This document shows, one piece after another, positions 11,358 through 23,650 of a stretch of DNA of 64,000 nt (the stretch's first letter is position 1; each line of letters starts with the position of its first letter). The position numbers were made by a program, and so were the translations under genes. Below the pieces are notes generated by a model. It was not told the DNA's origin. It did not search any database and saw only the letters and a list, made by a program, of their open reading frames with translations. This stretch comes from Larix kaempferi (taxonomy: Eukaryota; Streptophyta; Pinopsida; Pinales; Pinaceae): the NCBI GenBank assembly GCA_027924585.1, contig BSBM01000307.1, forward strand, positions 15,981,501 to 16,045,500. The letters are read 5' to 3'.

Positions 11358-11664
11358 TAGCCTGTATAGAACATCTTTCACAAGGTGAAATTATATTTCT
11401 CTCTCTCTCTCCCAAAATTAGGGTTTCTGCAAAAGTTAGTATTTTTGGATTCTGATTGCATGGCTGAATAACCCTTCTAAAGATCTATCTTTTGGGCTTT
11501 GGATCGAGGTTTTTGGTTGGGTAGAACTCCGGGAAAGTTAAACCCTAGTTTTACCAAAAGTGTGATAAACCATAAATTCTGTTGCAGATCAGAAAAAGTA
11601 AAAAGTTAAAGTTTCCAGGTAAGTACTATTCTATCTCTTGTCTCTTGGACTCCCCCAAGAGAAG

Positions 11665-14600
11665 ATGGCTCCAAGCACTAAGCTTGAAGACAAGTTAGAA
11701 GGTATAGAGAATTTTCAGGCATGGAAATACATAATTGGTCTCATTCTTGAAGAGAATGATCTTGCTTAGTATATCAAGGATGAAGTTGCAGAACCTGAAG
11801 GAGATGAAGCCAAAGAGAATCATAGGAAGGATTTGATTAGGGAAAAGAGAATAATAGCTGATTCTATTAAAGACCACTTGTTTCCCCAAGTGGCTTCCAA
11901 GAAGACTCCAAAGGAAATGTATGATGGCCTAGGAAGAATGTATGAGGGAAAGAACATCAATAGGAAGATGAACCTAAGAACTCAGTTTAAGAGTACCAAG
12001 ATGCACAAAGGAGAATCCATTCAAGAATACTTCTCAAGGGTCTCCCAAATCAAGGAGCAACTAGATGTATTTGGTGATACTCTTGATGAAGATGAACTTG
12101 TGATGACTGCTCTAAATGGTCTCACTAGACCTTGGGAGTCATTTATACAAACTACGTGTGCCAGAAAAGAAAGTATGAAGTTTTATGTAGTGTGGGAGGA
12201 TTGTGTTCAAGAAGAGGCTAGGGTAGCCAATAGAGAAGCCCTCCTCAAGGAGGATGACCAAGCCTTGTCTACTCACACCAAAAGAAGTAGAAAGGGTCAC
12301 TTCAAGAAAGTTGACCACAAAGGATCTCAACCCTTCTCTAAAGTTAAAAAGGGAAGAGGACCCAACCCAGTAAGAGATCTCTCCACAGTCCAGTGTTACA
12401 GTTGTCTTAAACTAGGACACATTTCCAGATTTTGTCCTTCACAAAAGAAGAAGAAGTTTTTCCACAAAAGACACCATGCACATATGGAGAAAGATGATAG
12501 TGAAGAAGAAGAAGAAGAAGAAGAAGAAGAGGAAGAGGAATTGCCTCGAAGGAAAATATCTAAAGTAAAGAAAGAAGATCCAGAAGAATATGTCCTATTA
12601 TCTGCACTCTCTGGATCTGTATCTCTTGGAGAAGATACATGGCTCATTGATAGTGGTGCTTCAAAGCACATAACAGGTCAAAGGAAGACTCTCTCAAAAC
12701 TTGAAGAAAAGTCTTCTCCACAAAAGGTATCTCTAGGAGATGATTACCAATATCCCATCAAGGGAATTGGTGAAGCAAGCTACAAGCTAGATTCTGGAAC
12801 ACCCTTGAATATGAAAGAAATTTTATATGTACCAGGTTTGAAGAAGAACTTACTCTCTATCTCAGCACTAGATAAGAAAGGTTTTAGAGTTGCCTTCATA
12901 GATGGTCAAGTACTTATGTGGCCCAAAGGAAAATCTATTAAAGATTCAGTTGTCATTGGTGAAGAGGAAGGAGGTCTCTATAAGCTCAAGGGACATCTAG
13001 AAGTTGCCCTTGCTCATGAAACCTACAGCCCCAGTGAGCTATGGCACAGAATATTATCCCACATTAACTATAAATCCCTACCCTATGTAAGCAAGGTGGT
13101 CATAGGATTACCAGACTTGAAGGTTGATCATAATGGCTCATGTAAAGGATGTGAAAAAGGGAAGAATGTCAAGAACCCTTTTCCAAAGATTGAAACAAAG
13201 ACTAAGAACATTTTGGAGCTAATACACTCAGATGTATGTGGACCCATGCCCACCACTTCCCTAAGTGGGTTTGAATACTATCTCTCATTCATCGATGACT
13301 ATTCAAGGAAGACTTGGATATACTTTCTAAAAGGTAAGAATGAAGTCTTTGGAAAATTCAAAGAGTTCAAGGTCCTAATAAAAAAAATCTCTCAGAAAAG
13401 AAAATCAAGATTCTCAGAACAGATAATGGTGGAGAATATACTTCAAAAGGACTTTGAAGACTTTTGTAAGGAAGTTGGAATCAAGAGGGAACTAACCACT
13501 CCCTAAAATCCCCAACAAAATGGGGTGGCTAAAAGAAAGAATAGAACCATCATGGAAGCTGTAAAGACCATGATACATGATCAAGATCTACCCATGTATT
13601 TATGGGTTGAAGCAGCTAGGACAACAGTCTATGTGCATAATAGACTATCCCATAATGCTCTTGAATTCAAGACTCCAGAAGAAGTGTTCACAGGAAAGAA
13701 GACCGAGGTAAGTCATCTCAAAATATTTGGTTGTCCTGTGTACATTCACATTCCAAAAGAAAACAGAACCAAGTTGGATCCTTCTGGTAAGAAGGGAATA
13801 TTTGTTGGATATTGTGAATCATCCAAAGCCTTCAGAATTTACATACCAGGTTTTCATCATATGGAAATAAGTAGAGATGTAACATTTGATGAAGAAGAAG
13901 CTCGCAAGAAATCCAGGAAGTGTCAACTTGAAGAAATCTATGAAGAAGATACACCTTCTAGAATCATAGAAGCTGTGCACATTCCTGAAGATGATACACC
14001 AGAGGACCATGACATGATGGAACCACAAGAACCCCCTATTATAAAATTATCTAGGAAAAGAAGGCCAGCATGGGCTAGAGACATTATTCAAGGAGCTGAA
14101 AGATATGGAGCTCCTGAAGGCTCCACTAGAGAAAGAAAGAAACCAAAGCTAGTATCCAACTATGTTGCCTTGATGTGTGATCTTGTGGATCAACAACCTA
14201 CTAGCTATGAAGAGGCAACTTAGAAGAAAGAATGAATAGAAGCAATGACAGAAGAATATCAGTCAATAATGAAAAATGATGTTTGGGATATAGTTCCCAA
14301 ACCAAAAGATAAAAGTGTGGTTTCTTCCAAATGGATTTTTAAGATAAAACATGCTGCAGATGGTAGCATTGAAAAATATAAGGAAAGATTTGTAGCCCGA
14401 GGATTCTCTCAGAAAGAGGGAATTGACTATGAAGAAACCTTTGCACCAATTGCTAGGTATACTTCAATTAGTACTATCATGGCACTTGCATCTATGATGA
14501 AGTGGAAATTACACCAAATGGATGTTAAGACAACTTTTCTGAATGGTGTAATTGAAGAAGAAGTGTACATAGAGCAATCACACGGGTTTGAGGTTAAAGA

Positions 14601-15738
14601 CGGGAGAACTCATGTATGCAAACTGAAAAAGGAATTATATGGATTAAAGCAAGCTCCTAGAGCTTAGTACGGAAGGATTGACAATTTCTTAACAAGCATG
14701 GGCTTTACCAAGAGTAAAGCTGACCCTAATCTTTATCTCAAGGTAATGGATGATGAACCAGTTATACTATTGTTATATGTAGATGATCTATTTCTAACTG
14801 GAAATGAGAAACAGATGATTGAATGCAAGAAGAAGCTTTCTTCAGAATTCAAGATGAAAGATCTCAGATTAATGCACTACTTCTTAGGTCTAGAAGTATG
14901 GCAAGAACCAAAAGGAATCTTTCTAAATCAAGGTAAGTATGCTATGGAGATTCTAAAAGGGTTTGATATGTTGGAGTGTAAAGCCATGGCCACTCCCATG
15001 GACTCCAAATTGAAGTTATTAGTTAATGACACATCAAAATTAGTGGACATAACTCTATATAGACAAATCATTGGGTCTTTGATGTATTTAACAAATACTA
15101 GGCTAGATATATGCTTTGCTGTAAATACCCTGAGTCAGTATCTAGTAGAACCTAGAAAGGTTCACTTAATAGCTGCAAAGGATGTAATGAGGTACCTAAA
15201 GGGTACATTAGATTTTGGTCTATATTATCTTGGAAATCATGAACTCAGATTACATGGTTGCTCAGATTCTGATTGGGCAGGAAGTATCTCAGACAGAAAG
15301 CGTACATCAGGTGGATGTTATGGTCTTGGATCTGCCATGATCTCATGGTTCAGCAAGAAACAATCTAGTGTGGCTCTCAGTACTGCTGAAGCAGAATACA
15401 CAGCTGCCTGCTCTGCTAGCTATGAAGCAGTGTGGCTTTGGAAACTATTATCTGGAGTGTTTGACTTAGAGATGGATCCCACTGTGATCACATGTGACAA
15501 TCAAAGTTGTATCAAAATGACAGAAAATCTTGTATTCCACGATAAGTCAAAGCACATAGAGATCCAATACTTTTATATACGAGACATGGTGTAGAGAGGA
15601 GCTATCAAACTCGAGTATGTGAGTACTGAGGAACAAGTTGCTGATATATTAACCAAACCCTTGTCTCGTGTGAAATTTGAATACTTCTGAGACAAGCTTG
15701 GTGTAGCTCAAAAGGACCCTCCTCGAAAGGGGGAGTAG
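11665..15738 (+). pseudogene. Copia-1 gag-pol polyprotein, degenerate
   Basis: The frame opens at ATG 11665 (MAPSTKLEDKLEG). Gag continues to a CCHC knuckle (CYSCLKLGHISRFC) near 12395 and an acidic Glu run coded by GAA repeats (about 12500-12540). The protease motif DSGAS is near 12650. The pre-integrase module (LWHRILSHINYKS) and integrase (HSDVCGPM, FIDDYSRKTW) follow, then reverse transcriptase with YVDDLFLTG near 14780 and RNase H (SDSDWAG, STAEAEYTA, CDNQSCIKM). Premature stops lie at 11767, 13504, 14221, 14233, 14665, 15592 and 15688, nearly all in a single frame. The catalytic DNGGEY of integrase lies in a shifted frame between two compensating indels (about 13392-13450). The polyprotein cannot be made whole. 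Confidence 0.93.
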
Positions 15739-16120
15739 TATCGTCACTGATGATGAGGATACCTATTTACCATTCTTAGATATTTATGCTTATTTAGATT
15801 TAGATTTCTTACACTTAGAATACTTACATTATTTTTCTTTTACTTTGATGATATATGTATTGATGAGGATACATGTTTTGATTGATGATGATACATGTTT
15901 TGATGATATATGTATTGATGAGGATACATGTTTTGATGATATATGTATTGATGAGGATACATGATATATGTATATGTGCTTTGATGCATTGATGAGGTTA
16001 CATTCTTTGATGATGATACTTGTATTATTACATATTGATGTATTGATGAGAATACTTGTATTGATGATATATGCACATATATTAATGTACTTGTATGGAT
16101 GAGGATACTTGTACCTGTAT
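15739..16120. repeat. Copia-1 3' array I: TGATGATATATG repeats
   Basis: Short degenerate units such as TTGATGATATATGTATTGAT followed by GAGGATACATG recur many times to about 16110. A polypurine run (GAAAGGGGGAG) at 15726-15735, overlapping the pol stop, sits where a copia polypurine tract would usually lie, so this array and those after it look like an insertion or expansion between pol and the LTR. Confidence 0.8.
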
Positions 16121-16615
16121 TGAAGTGAGGATTGGATCATCCTTGGACTGCAGTCCTAAAGAGAGCCGTAGACGTATGTCTTTGAGAATGAAGTCCTTAG
16201 TGGACATGTGAGGATTGGATCATCCTTGGACTGCAGTCCTAAAGAGAGCCGTAGACGTATGTCTTCAAGAATGAAGTCCTTGGTGGACATATGAGGGTTG
16301 GATCATCCTTGGACTGTAGTCCTAAAGAGATCCGTAGAGATGATGTCTCCGAGAATGAGGGTTGGATCATCCTTGGACTGCAGTCCTAAAGAGAGTCGTA
16401 GACATGATGTCTCCGAGAATGAGGGTTGGATCATTCTTGGACTGTAGTCCTAAAGAGAGCCGTAGACATGATGTCTCTGAGAATGAGGGTTGGATCATCC
16501 TTGGACTGCAGTCCTAAAGAGAGCCATAGACATGATGTCTCCGAGAATGAGGGTTGGATCATCCTTGGACTGCAGTACTAAAGTGAGCCATAGACATGAG
16601 GTCTCCGAGAAATGA
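16121..16615. repeat. Copia-1 3' array II: 83- and 64-bp repeats with perfect palindromes
   Basis: Two units of about 83 bp are followed by about five of 64 bp. All carry GGTTGGATCATCCTTGGACT followed by GCAGTCCTAAAGAGAGCCGT. The perfect 12-bp palindrome GGACTGCAGTCC occurs in most units, and GGATCATCC is also palindromic. No coding role is visible. Confidence 0.9.
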
Positions 16616-17045
16616 ATGATATGACTGGATCATCCCTAGACCTCGGTTCAAAAGGTACATGGTAGGACTGGATCGTCCTTGGACCTCGGTTCAAAAGGTA
16701 CATGGTAGGACTGGATTGTCCCTGGACCTCGGTTCAAAAGGTACATGATAGGACTGGATCGTCCCTGGACCTTGGTTCAAAAGGTACATGGTAGGACTGG
16801 ATCGTCCTTGGACCTTGGTTCAAAAGGTACATGATAGGATTGGATCGTCCTTGGACCTCGGTTCAAAAGGTACATTATAGGACTAGATCGTCCTTGGACC
16901 TCGGTTCAAAAGGTACATGATAGGACTGGATCGTCCTTGGACCTCGGTTCAGAAGGTACATGGTAGGACTGATCGTCCTTGGGCCTCGATTCAAAAGGTA
17001 CATGACAGGATTGCATCATCCATGGACCTATGTCCTAAAGAGAGC
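16616..17045. repeat. Copia-1 3' array III: 43-bp repeats
   Basis: About nine units of 43 bp read GGTACATGGTAGGACTGGAT followed by CGTCCTTGGACCTCGGTTCA and AAA. The GGATCGTCCTTGGAC core is shared with array II, so the two arrays probably derive from one ancestral repeat. Confidence 0.9.
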
Positions 17046-17089
17046 AGGATTGATCATCCTATAATATGATCATGTGTATTGCAGGGTAT

Positions 17090-17385
17090 ACGATGCTGAG
17101 ATGATGATGACGATGCTGATGATCGTGAGATGACGATGTCGATGATCGTATGATGACGATGATCGTGAGATGACGATGCTGATGATCGTATGATGACGAT
17201 GATCGTGAGATGACGATGCTGATGATCGTGATATGATGATGCTGATAATCGTATGATGACGATGATCATGAGATGATGATGTTGATGATCGTGAGATGAC
17301 GATGCTGATGATCATGTGATTATGATGCTGATGATCGTGAGATGACGATGCTGATGATCGTATGATGACGATGATGTTAATGTTC
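17090..17385. repeat. Copia-1 3' array IV: GATGACGATGCTGATGATCG repeats
   Basis: About a dozen short units of GATGACGATGCTGATGATCG followed by TGA, or a shortened form lacking the GCTGAT part. The TGATCGTGA core allows short local pairing. Open frames on the minus strand here are repeat artefacts. Confidence 0.88.
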
Positions 17386-17512
17386 CAGTAACTAGTTGAG
17401 TTACTGATGATGATGTATTGAAGAAAGCTTCCGATGATATATAGATGTATCATGTATGATGTAGTCAATGACTCCTTGATTCTGCAGATGTTGTTATAAT
17501 ATCCTTCTCGTT

Positions 17513-17521
17513 AAGGGGGAG
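17513..17521 (+). other. Polypurine tract of Copia-1
   Basis: AAGGGGGAG immediately precedes the TGTTGAATATTG that opens the 3' LTR. Confidence 0.9.
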
Positions 17522-18023
17522 TGTTGAATATTGTAACTTCTAAGAATATTATATTTGTACATTATTATTCCGGAGATGTTTCATCCTTCCGAGGCAATTC
17601 TATTATGTATCCGGAGATGTTTATTCCTCCGATGGTTTGTGGTAACTAGGGTTATTAGACCCACCATGTGGGGGTCGGCCCTGAGTTTATATTTTAGGGG
17701 TTATTAGACTTCTCCAGGAGAGGTCGGTCCCATTAGGGATTTTGGTTAGTCAGGATCTAGTATAAGTAGAGGAGGAGAGATCCTCATTTGACACACTTCC
17801 ACAACTCATAAAGTAGCGCACTTGTGTCTGGGAGGTCTGCATGTGAGGTAGAGAAGAAGGACAAGTCTTGGAGCACATCTTGCATTTTGGTTGATCATCT
17901 TATTGAGGAAAGCTTTGCTGGGTTTTCTACCCCACGAGGGTTTCCCAGGGTAAATTCTGTGTCTATCTTGTGATTATGTTTCTTTCAGTGATCTTGCTAG
18001 TCTATTTGGTTTAAAAATTAACA
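17522..18023 (+). repeat. 3' LTR of Copia-1
   Basis: 502 bp, nearly identical to the 5' LTR apart from a three-base gain (TTATTATTCC) and a few substitutions, ending AAAAATTAACA before GTTAG, the right target-duplication remnant. Confidence 0.95.
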
Positions 18024-18549
18024 GTTAGGGCTAAAAATAGACTCCAAGAGGGTGCTCAAGGGTTTTAGGGCAGCTAAGATGCTTCCACATGTGATTTGGT
18101 GGAAGTGGGAGACTAGGAATTGTTGTACAAGTGGCGTTCTTTGGAATCTCTTCCCAACTTGAGTTGGCATGAGTCTCTTGGAAGGAATTCGAGCCATAGA
18201 GGAAATTAGAAGTTTTTAAATGTCAATAACAAATAATAAAACCAGATTTTGATCATTTGTAGAATTTTCAATTGCATTTGTGAAGAGGGAGAGCTAGTGG
18301 ATGACTAGTTTCTTGCCTTAGCCAATTTCGAGGGTGAAAGATTCACATCCAAGTTGGTAATTGGAAATGCCATTCAAAAATTTAATTTGGAGCTTTAATG
18401 GAGTCTTTATTTGTAGGTGTAAGCTACAGGGCAGCTCATGGTTTCTTCTATTGTAGCTCACTCCTTCAACCATTTCCACTTTTGAAGGCAAATTCTTGAT
18501 CCTTAAGGGAGGGATTTTTTGGTGAGATATTGTAATCTTTGGGGGAGAT
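18024..18549. other. Unassigned, ends in purine-rich sequence
   Basis: No coding frame is supported. Two purine-rich runs, AAGGGAGGGA near 18504 and GGGGGAGA at 18541-18548, precede the possible LTR at 18550, so this may be the 3' interior of an old retrotransposon into which Copia-1 inserted. Confidence 0.35.
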
Positions 18550-19478
18550 TATAATGCCCCATTTATTTTTTAATATGAATTAAATACTCTGTTCTTCATC
18601 TTCAAAAAATTTCAGGTCGAAATTCCAAGTAGAAATGTGTAAATCTCATTTTTAATGAAAGAACAGTGCCATTTCCCCACTACCTTGTTGTGAACCAATG
18701 GAATGTTGATGGTTTCGAATGAATGGATTATTCTTTGATACATTTGTGATTAATAGAATTCCATGGATGTATTTAACAAGTTTCATGTACTGTACTTGAG
18801 CATTTGAAGTATTTTTACTCAGTTTAATTGCATTGGGAGAAGAAATAGTGTCATTTCCCCAAGGGTCGAATGGGTGATTTTTGCAGCTGAATGGGAGAGG
18901 TTTGGAACAGATATAATAATTAATTAATGGTGCACATGATACATTAATAATATACTTAATACATTCCATACCTCTTTTCATAAATTTGAGTGGGCTTGGA
19001 GGCATTTGGGAAGCCATTTCCAATACTTATCCCAAGGGGATTTGAACCCCAAATTACTAGTAAAATTGCATACTTGGTCTAGAATATTAAGAGAGTTCAC
19101 AAAGGTATTTTGGTGGTGATATATCATCCCTGAATGTCATATTCAAGTCCTAATATCATTCATACACCTTCCTTGAATATTTGAAGGCATTCAGAATCAA
19201 TTTGAGACCTAGAGACCAATACTAGTCAAAGGGAAATTACTAGTAAAATTCCCTACATTGGCCAGAATTGAAAGAGGATTTGCAGAAGGGTATTAAAGGT
19301 CCAAAAGCATCCCTGAAACACATATTTATGTTCTAACATCATCCATATACCTTCTCATAATATTTGGGAGCAATTGGATCAATTTAGGGACCTAGAGCTC
19401 AAAACTAGTGAAAGGTCTAACTAGGGAAAAAAGTGAAAATTTGCCATTTTAAGAAAATTCCTAACAAGGGACATTACA
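18550..19478 (+). repeat. Possible old LTR (TATAATGCCCC ... GGACATTACA)
   Basis: The ends resemble the A and D LTRs (TGTAATNCCCC to TTACA), with the first G decayed to A as in the 5' LTR of D, and a purine tract lies directly before. Inside, an imperfect tandem duplication of about 185 bp (about 19050-19235 and 19236-19420, both with AAATTACTAGTAAAATT) is evident. No second copy or target duplication is visible, so the call is tentative. Confidence 0.4.
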
Positions 19479-19484
19479 TTTTTC

Positions 19485-19668
19485 ATATTTCGAGTAGATG
19501 CACCAACTCCAAAAGTGCCTATTTTTCCTATTTCAAGTAGCTGCAACACCTAAAGTTGTCCCTTCTTCCTATATCGAGCAGCTGCGACACCTCCAAAAGT
19601 GTCTATTTTTCCTATTTCGAGCAGCGGCAACACCTAAATTTGTCCATTTTTCCTACTTTTGGCAACTG
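19485..19668. repeat. Tandem repeat of about 44 bp
   Basis: Four to five diverged units contain CCTATTTCGAGCAGCTGCAA followed by CACCTCCAAAAGTG. The unit is repeated to the CTACTTTTGGC near 19657. Function is not apparent. Confidence 0.75.
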
Positions 19669-20046
19669 TGATTTCGCCAATTCCTCATTGAATATTGATT
19701 ATTTATTTGTTCATCAATATTAGCGCTCTCTATCAGCGATGTGATCGTGGAAAGGTGCCACCTTGAAACATGACGGTTTGGCATTACATTTAAAGGTACG
19801 ACGTCTTAATCATAAACATCATTAGGCATGACTAAATGGAGTAATCAATAATGAATATATTTTTTCATTAGTCCATGTTAGTTATCCTTATGCAATCCAC
19901 TGAGACAACAACTATGTCTGATTCGTCCTTCGCTTTTGGTTTTTTACCGCCCTTCGACAACTTGTCACCACTTTTTACCAAAAATACCCCAAAATACCCA
20001 AACCAACCTTTGCCTATCCATCGCTCATTCTGCATGCAGTAGCTCG

Positions 20047-23000
20047 ATGTCTGAGACTGTAACTCATCCCGCTGATAGTAGAATTTACAGACAGCTTCGC
20101 AATATGGGTATCCCGGTATGACACGAGCATGTCCGCATAGAACCTCTGCGTGCAAACAGAGAGGTTTTTACTATCTTCCAGGAAGCTCGCAGGATTGACT
20201 ATTTCCAGCGTTTGAATGATTTGCATGTAGAAACCGCACTTGAGTTTGCACAAAATATAACCAGCTGTCATTCAGAGGTCTGAGGTATCCAAATAGATGC
20301 TTCAGAAGCAATCATGGCGGAGGTAACAGGATTGCCCAGAACCGGGATGCAATGGTTCGGTCGAAAGTGCCATAATCAAACTGTAACAGAAGAATTTTTG
20401 GCAGTCGGAGAAGTTTTTCAGCCACATGGCCGAGGAATAACATTGGAATCCTTGCCAAATCCTTGGAACCAAGTGGCCACCTTCATAAAGAAATACATTT
20501 CCTGTGAAGGTAGGTACAAAGTGGTTTACATATATGAATTCTTCCTCCTTTCACATTTACGCCACCACAGATTGTTAAATATGCCGTTTTATCTTTTACA
20601 ATCTTTGCATACTATGGTTCGATATGTCAAGGTTGCTCGACACCCCTTATCTTCCCTCACAAACCACAGGTTGATTAAACTCTTAATCTTAAGGGCCCTT
20701 GTGCACCAGAATTTGACATTGGAAGAGTTTGTTGCTCGGCCAAGGGTGCCCCGAGCACCTGCCGTGGTAATATGAGGTGTTGAGATGGTAAATGAGGACC
20801 GGATCAGTTCCTCCAATTTAATTGGGGGGAGGGATGGAGCATTGGCAGACCAGGTGGAAGAGGTAAATATGGGGGAAGCTGTGGCAGCAGCGAACCCTGT
20901 TGCAGAAGGGGATATGATGGAGCCAGTGGCGAATGAGGCAGTGATACTGGAAGCTACAACAGCAACAAATCCTATAGAGGAAGAAGCAGACCCAATAGAA
21001 ATTGTAGTTAGGGTGGCAGCTGAAGCAGTAGGGATAGCGTCATTAGCAGCTGCAACAGAGGAAGTTGAAACTGGAGCAGCTGTTAAAGCTACGATAGTGG
21101 AAGCTGTAGCTACAGAAGTTACAATGCAAGGGGAAGAGCATCAAGCAGAGGTGGTAGAAGGAGGAAATATGGAGGTGTTGGATGTCAAATCCTCCCCTGA
21201 AAGAAGGAGAACCATCATTGAAGAAGAGGAAATGACCCCTCTTTCTAAAAATTTAGAAACCCCTGTGTCACAGAAAAGAAGAAAAAGGTCAGGGAGTAAG
21301 GGTCAGACATCTAGCTCAATAAAGAAGAGAAGAACTAGAGCTGTTACAGTAGCAGCAACAGTATGCAGTGAAGGCCAGCCATCGGGAGTTGTGAATAAAA
21401 GAAGGACTCGGTCATTTGCAGCAGCCGAAACAACATGTGCAATTGGGGCAAATAGTGAAATTTCTACAGTAGAAGCAGCATGTGCAACCGGGGTAGGCAT
21501 AGAAATTCCTATTTTAAATCCCAAATCACCAACTGTTACACAAGAACCTGCTTTGGAAAAAATCCAAATTGAAAACCTCCTTTTTGATAATGAGCCACTA
21601 AAGGAGGAGGTGCAAATGCTTTAGAATGAATTGGAGAAATGGAAGGAAGTGAGTGGAAAACAGGCAGAGAAGAATTTGAATATATTAGTGGAGGATGCAG
21701 ATCTGTTAAAAAATTCATATCCTGTTTTGGAAAATGAAGAACAAGGAGACGTGGTATGCCCAGAATGTGGTGACATATTTAATTCGGCAGGGCACAGAGT
21801 CATAGTGCTGGGTTTGGTAGCACAAAATCCTACACAAGAAGAGCAAGAAGGAGAAAAAGCACCGGCAGTGGAGTTGATGGAGGGGAATGAGCCAGAGATA
21901 GACATAATCCCTGATTTGGAATTAGGAGAATATGAGGAGATACAACCCCAACCAACAGGAGATACTGAACTATTCTAGGACCAGTCTCATCATCCAGAAG
22001 ATATCAAGTAATTCAAGAACAACCTCAAAAATCTAAAGAAATTGGAAAACAGGATGTTGTTACACAAGAACCATCATCCTTGACAATATTTAGTGAAGTT
22101 ACAACCCAAACAACAATTGTTGATATTGAGGTACAAGAGGAAGACGCTGTTACAAAAGAACCAGTGTCTTTAAAAATGTTTGCTGAAATTGCAACTCAGA
22201 CTGAGGTTGCTGAGATTGAATTGAAGAGAAAGGATGCTGCCACACAAGAACCAACATTCCTAAAAGTAGTTGTTGAGGCTGCAACTCAGGTAGAAGCTGT
22301 TGAGTTTGGTATTCAGGAAGAGAATGTTGTCACACAAGGACCAGTGTTCTCGAAATTAATGATTGATTCAGCAACATAAACTGAGGCTGTTGAGGTATAG
22401 GAAGAGGATGCTATTACACAAGAACCAACATCCTCAAAATTAACTGCTAAGATTGCAACACAAGAAAAGGCCATTGCAACACCAATGGAAGAGGAAGCTG
22501 CTACACTGCCACCCGAAAATGAGGAAGCTGCTACACTGCCACCTGAAAATGAGGAAGCTGGAACATCTAGTGGCAGGGTAGGAATGCAATTTTCTCAAGA
22601 ATTTGTTGCTTTAGACTTTGATGATGAGAAAGATGTGGAGGATAGAAGGATTCAACGATTGGAGAAACACATTTATTTGTTACAGGTGGAGTTAGCTAAA
22701 TGGGAAAATTACATTGATCATTGTTGAGCAGGGATGGTCCCTCTCTTTGAACATAAGAATACTATCAAATAATTAAGGGAGAAGTGGGCAGAGGAATCAA
22801 CTCTTCAGAAATCTCAATTGGAAGAGGTGCAAAAAGAATTGCAGGAGTTGAAGGAATTCAAATGCCCTCTCTCTGGAGCTACTGAGTTCAAGAGCCCCAT
22901 CTCCTTCCTACCCAGTATTTCTGTATGAGCAAATGACCCTGTTCAAATTGAAAGTTTTACAAGAGGGTAGACTTTATCAGTTGCTGAGCCCTTCCCAGTT

Positions 23001-23650
23001 TCTAGGGACCTTTTTGTCAAGCAGTTTTCTTGAGCAACACCTATTGTGTGAATTGTATTTGCACAATATGGCATGTTTTGGTGATTCTTGCTCTAATCCT
23101 ATTCCCTATGTAGGTGATGTTTAGTTGAGAGCCTTTGCCTCTTTTGTTAATAATCATGTGTAGTGGGAAGATGCCTTTCAGACAATCTCTAGGAATGAGG
23201 CCAGTGCCAATTTATGGATTAGGAGTGAACCCCAATCTCCTCATGCTCTCATCATAAACCATGGAAGATGTTTCTTATCTCCTCCAAAGACTCAGCATCT
23301 GAAGAAGATGCAAGAGAAAGTAGTCTCTACCTGTGTTGACCTGATCTCCAAACAAAAACATCTTGCCTTAGAGGGTAGCAAGCACAGGTGGCAGACTTCT
23401 TCTCCAGCTTTGAAGAAAAGGGATCCTTACTGCCTTAAGAATTTTAAACAAGCTCTTCCCAGGGTAGCAGGGTATGTCAATTGCATGAGAACGTGTGGGT
23501 TACACTAGCTGGGACTCAAGTTCAAATTTCCACTGATATGGTGGCTAGGAGGGTAGTACAGAGACAATTATACACTGACCAAGGTAGAAGAGAAGCAGTG
23601 CTAGGAATATTGGGCTGCTTGCAATGGGTTTTTGGAAGCAGGCAAGGAAC
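20047..23650 (+). pseudogene. E1: plant transposon-type (gag-like) gene, decayed
   Basis: A long plus-strand frame is interrupted by stops at 20119, 20281, 20773 and 21622 and by a frame change between about 21980 and 22080. The N-terminal part (EARRIDYFQRLNDLHVETAL, then AEVTGLPRTGMQWF, FIKKYISCEGRYK, LLNMPFYLLQSL, HRLIKLLILRAL) resembles a conserved domain seen in many plant repeat-encoded proteins and matches E2 in order. It is followed by an acidic low-complexity region with basic patches (KRRKRSG, IKKRRTRA), imperfect ~30-residue repeats (ATQTEVAEIELKRKDAATQE type, 22080-22480) and a coiled-coil-like stretch (22780-22860). Coding-like sequence continues to about 23650. Function unknown; I infer an element-encoded structural protein. 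Confidence 0.6.

Larger units (their letters stand above)
10847..18023 (+). mobile_element. Copia-1: Ty1/copia retrotransposon with extended repeat-rich 3' region
   Basis: The element has 499- and 502-bp LTRs (TGTTGAATATTG to AAAAATTAACA), a primer-binding site, a gag-pol frame of about 4.1 kb and a polypurine tract. The flanking 5-mers GTCAG (10842-10846) and GTTAG (18024-18028) are target-duplication remnants with one mismatch. Domain order protease, integrase, reverse transcriptase, RNase H is that of Ty1/copia. Stops, and a pair of compensating indels in integrase, make it non-functional. Between the pol stop (15738) and the 3' LTR lie nearly 1.8 kb of tandem arrays. Confidence 0.95.

Noticed and set aside
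12396-12671. Serine-rich minus-strand ORF
   Set aside because: Shadow of the GAA repeat in the Copia-1 frame.
15829-17468. Ile/Ser/His-rich minus-strand ORFs
   Set aside because: They translate the TGATGATATATG and GATGACGATG arrays.
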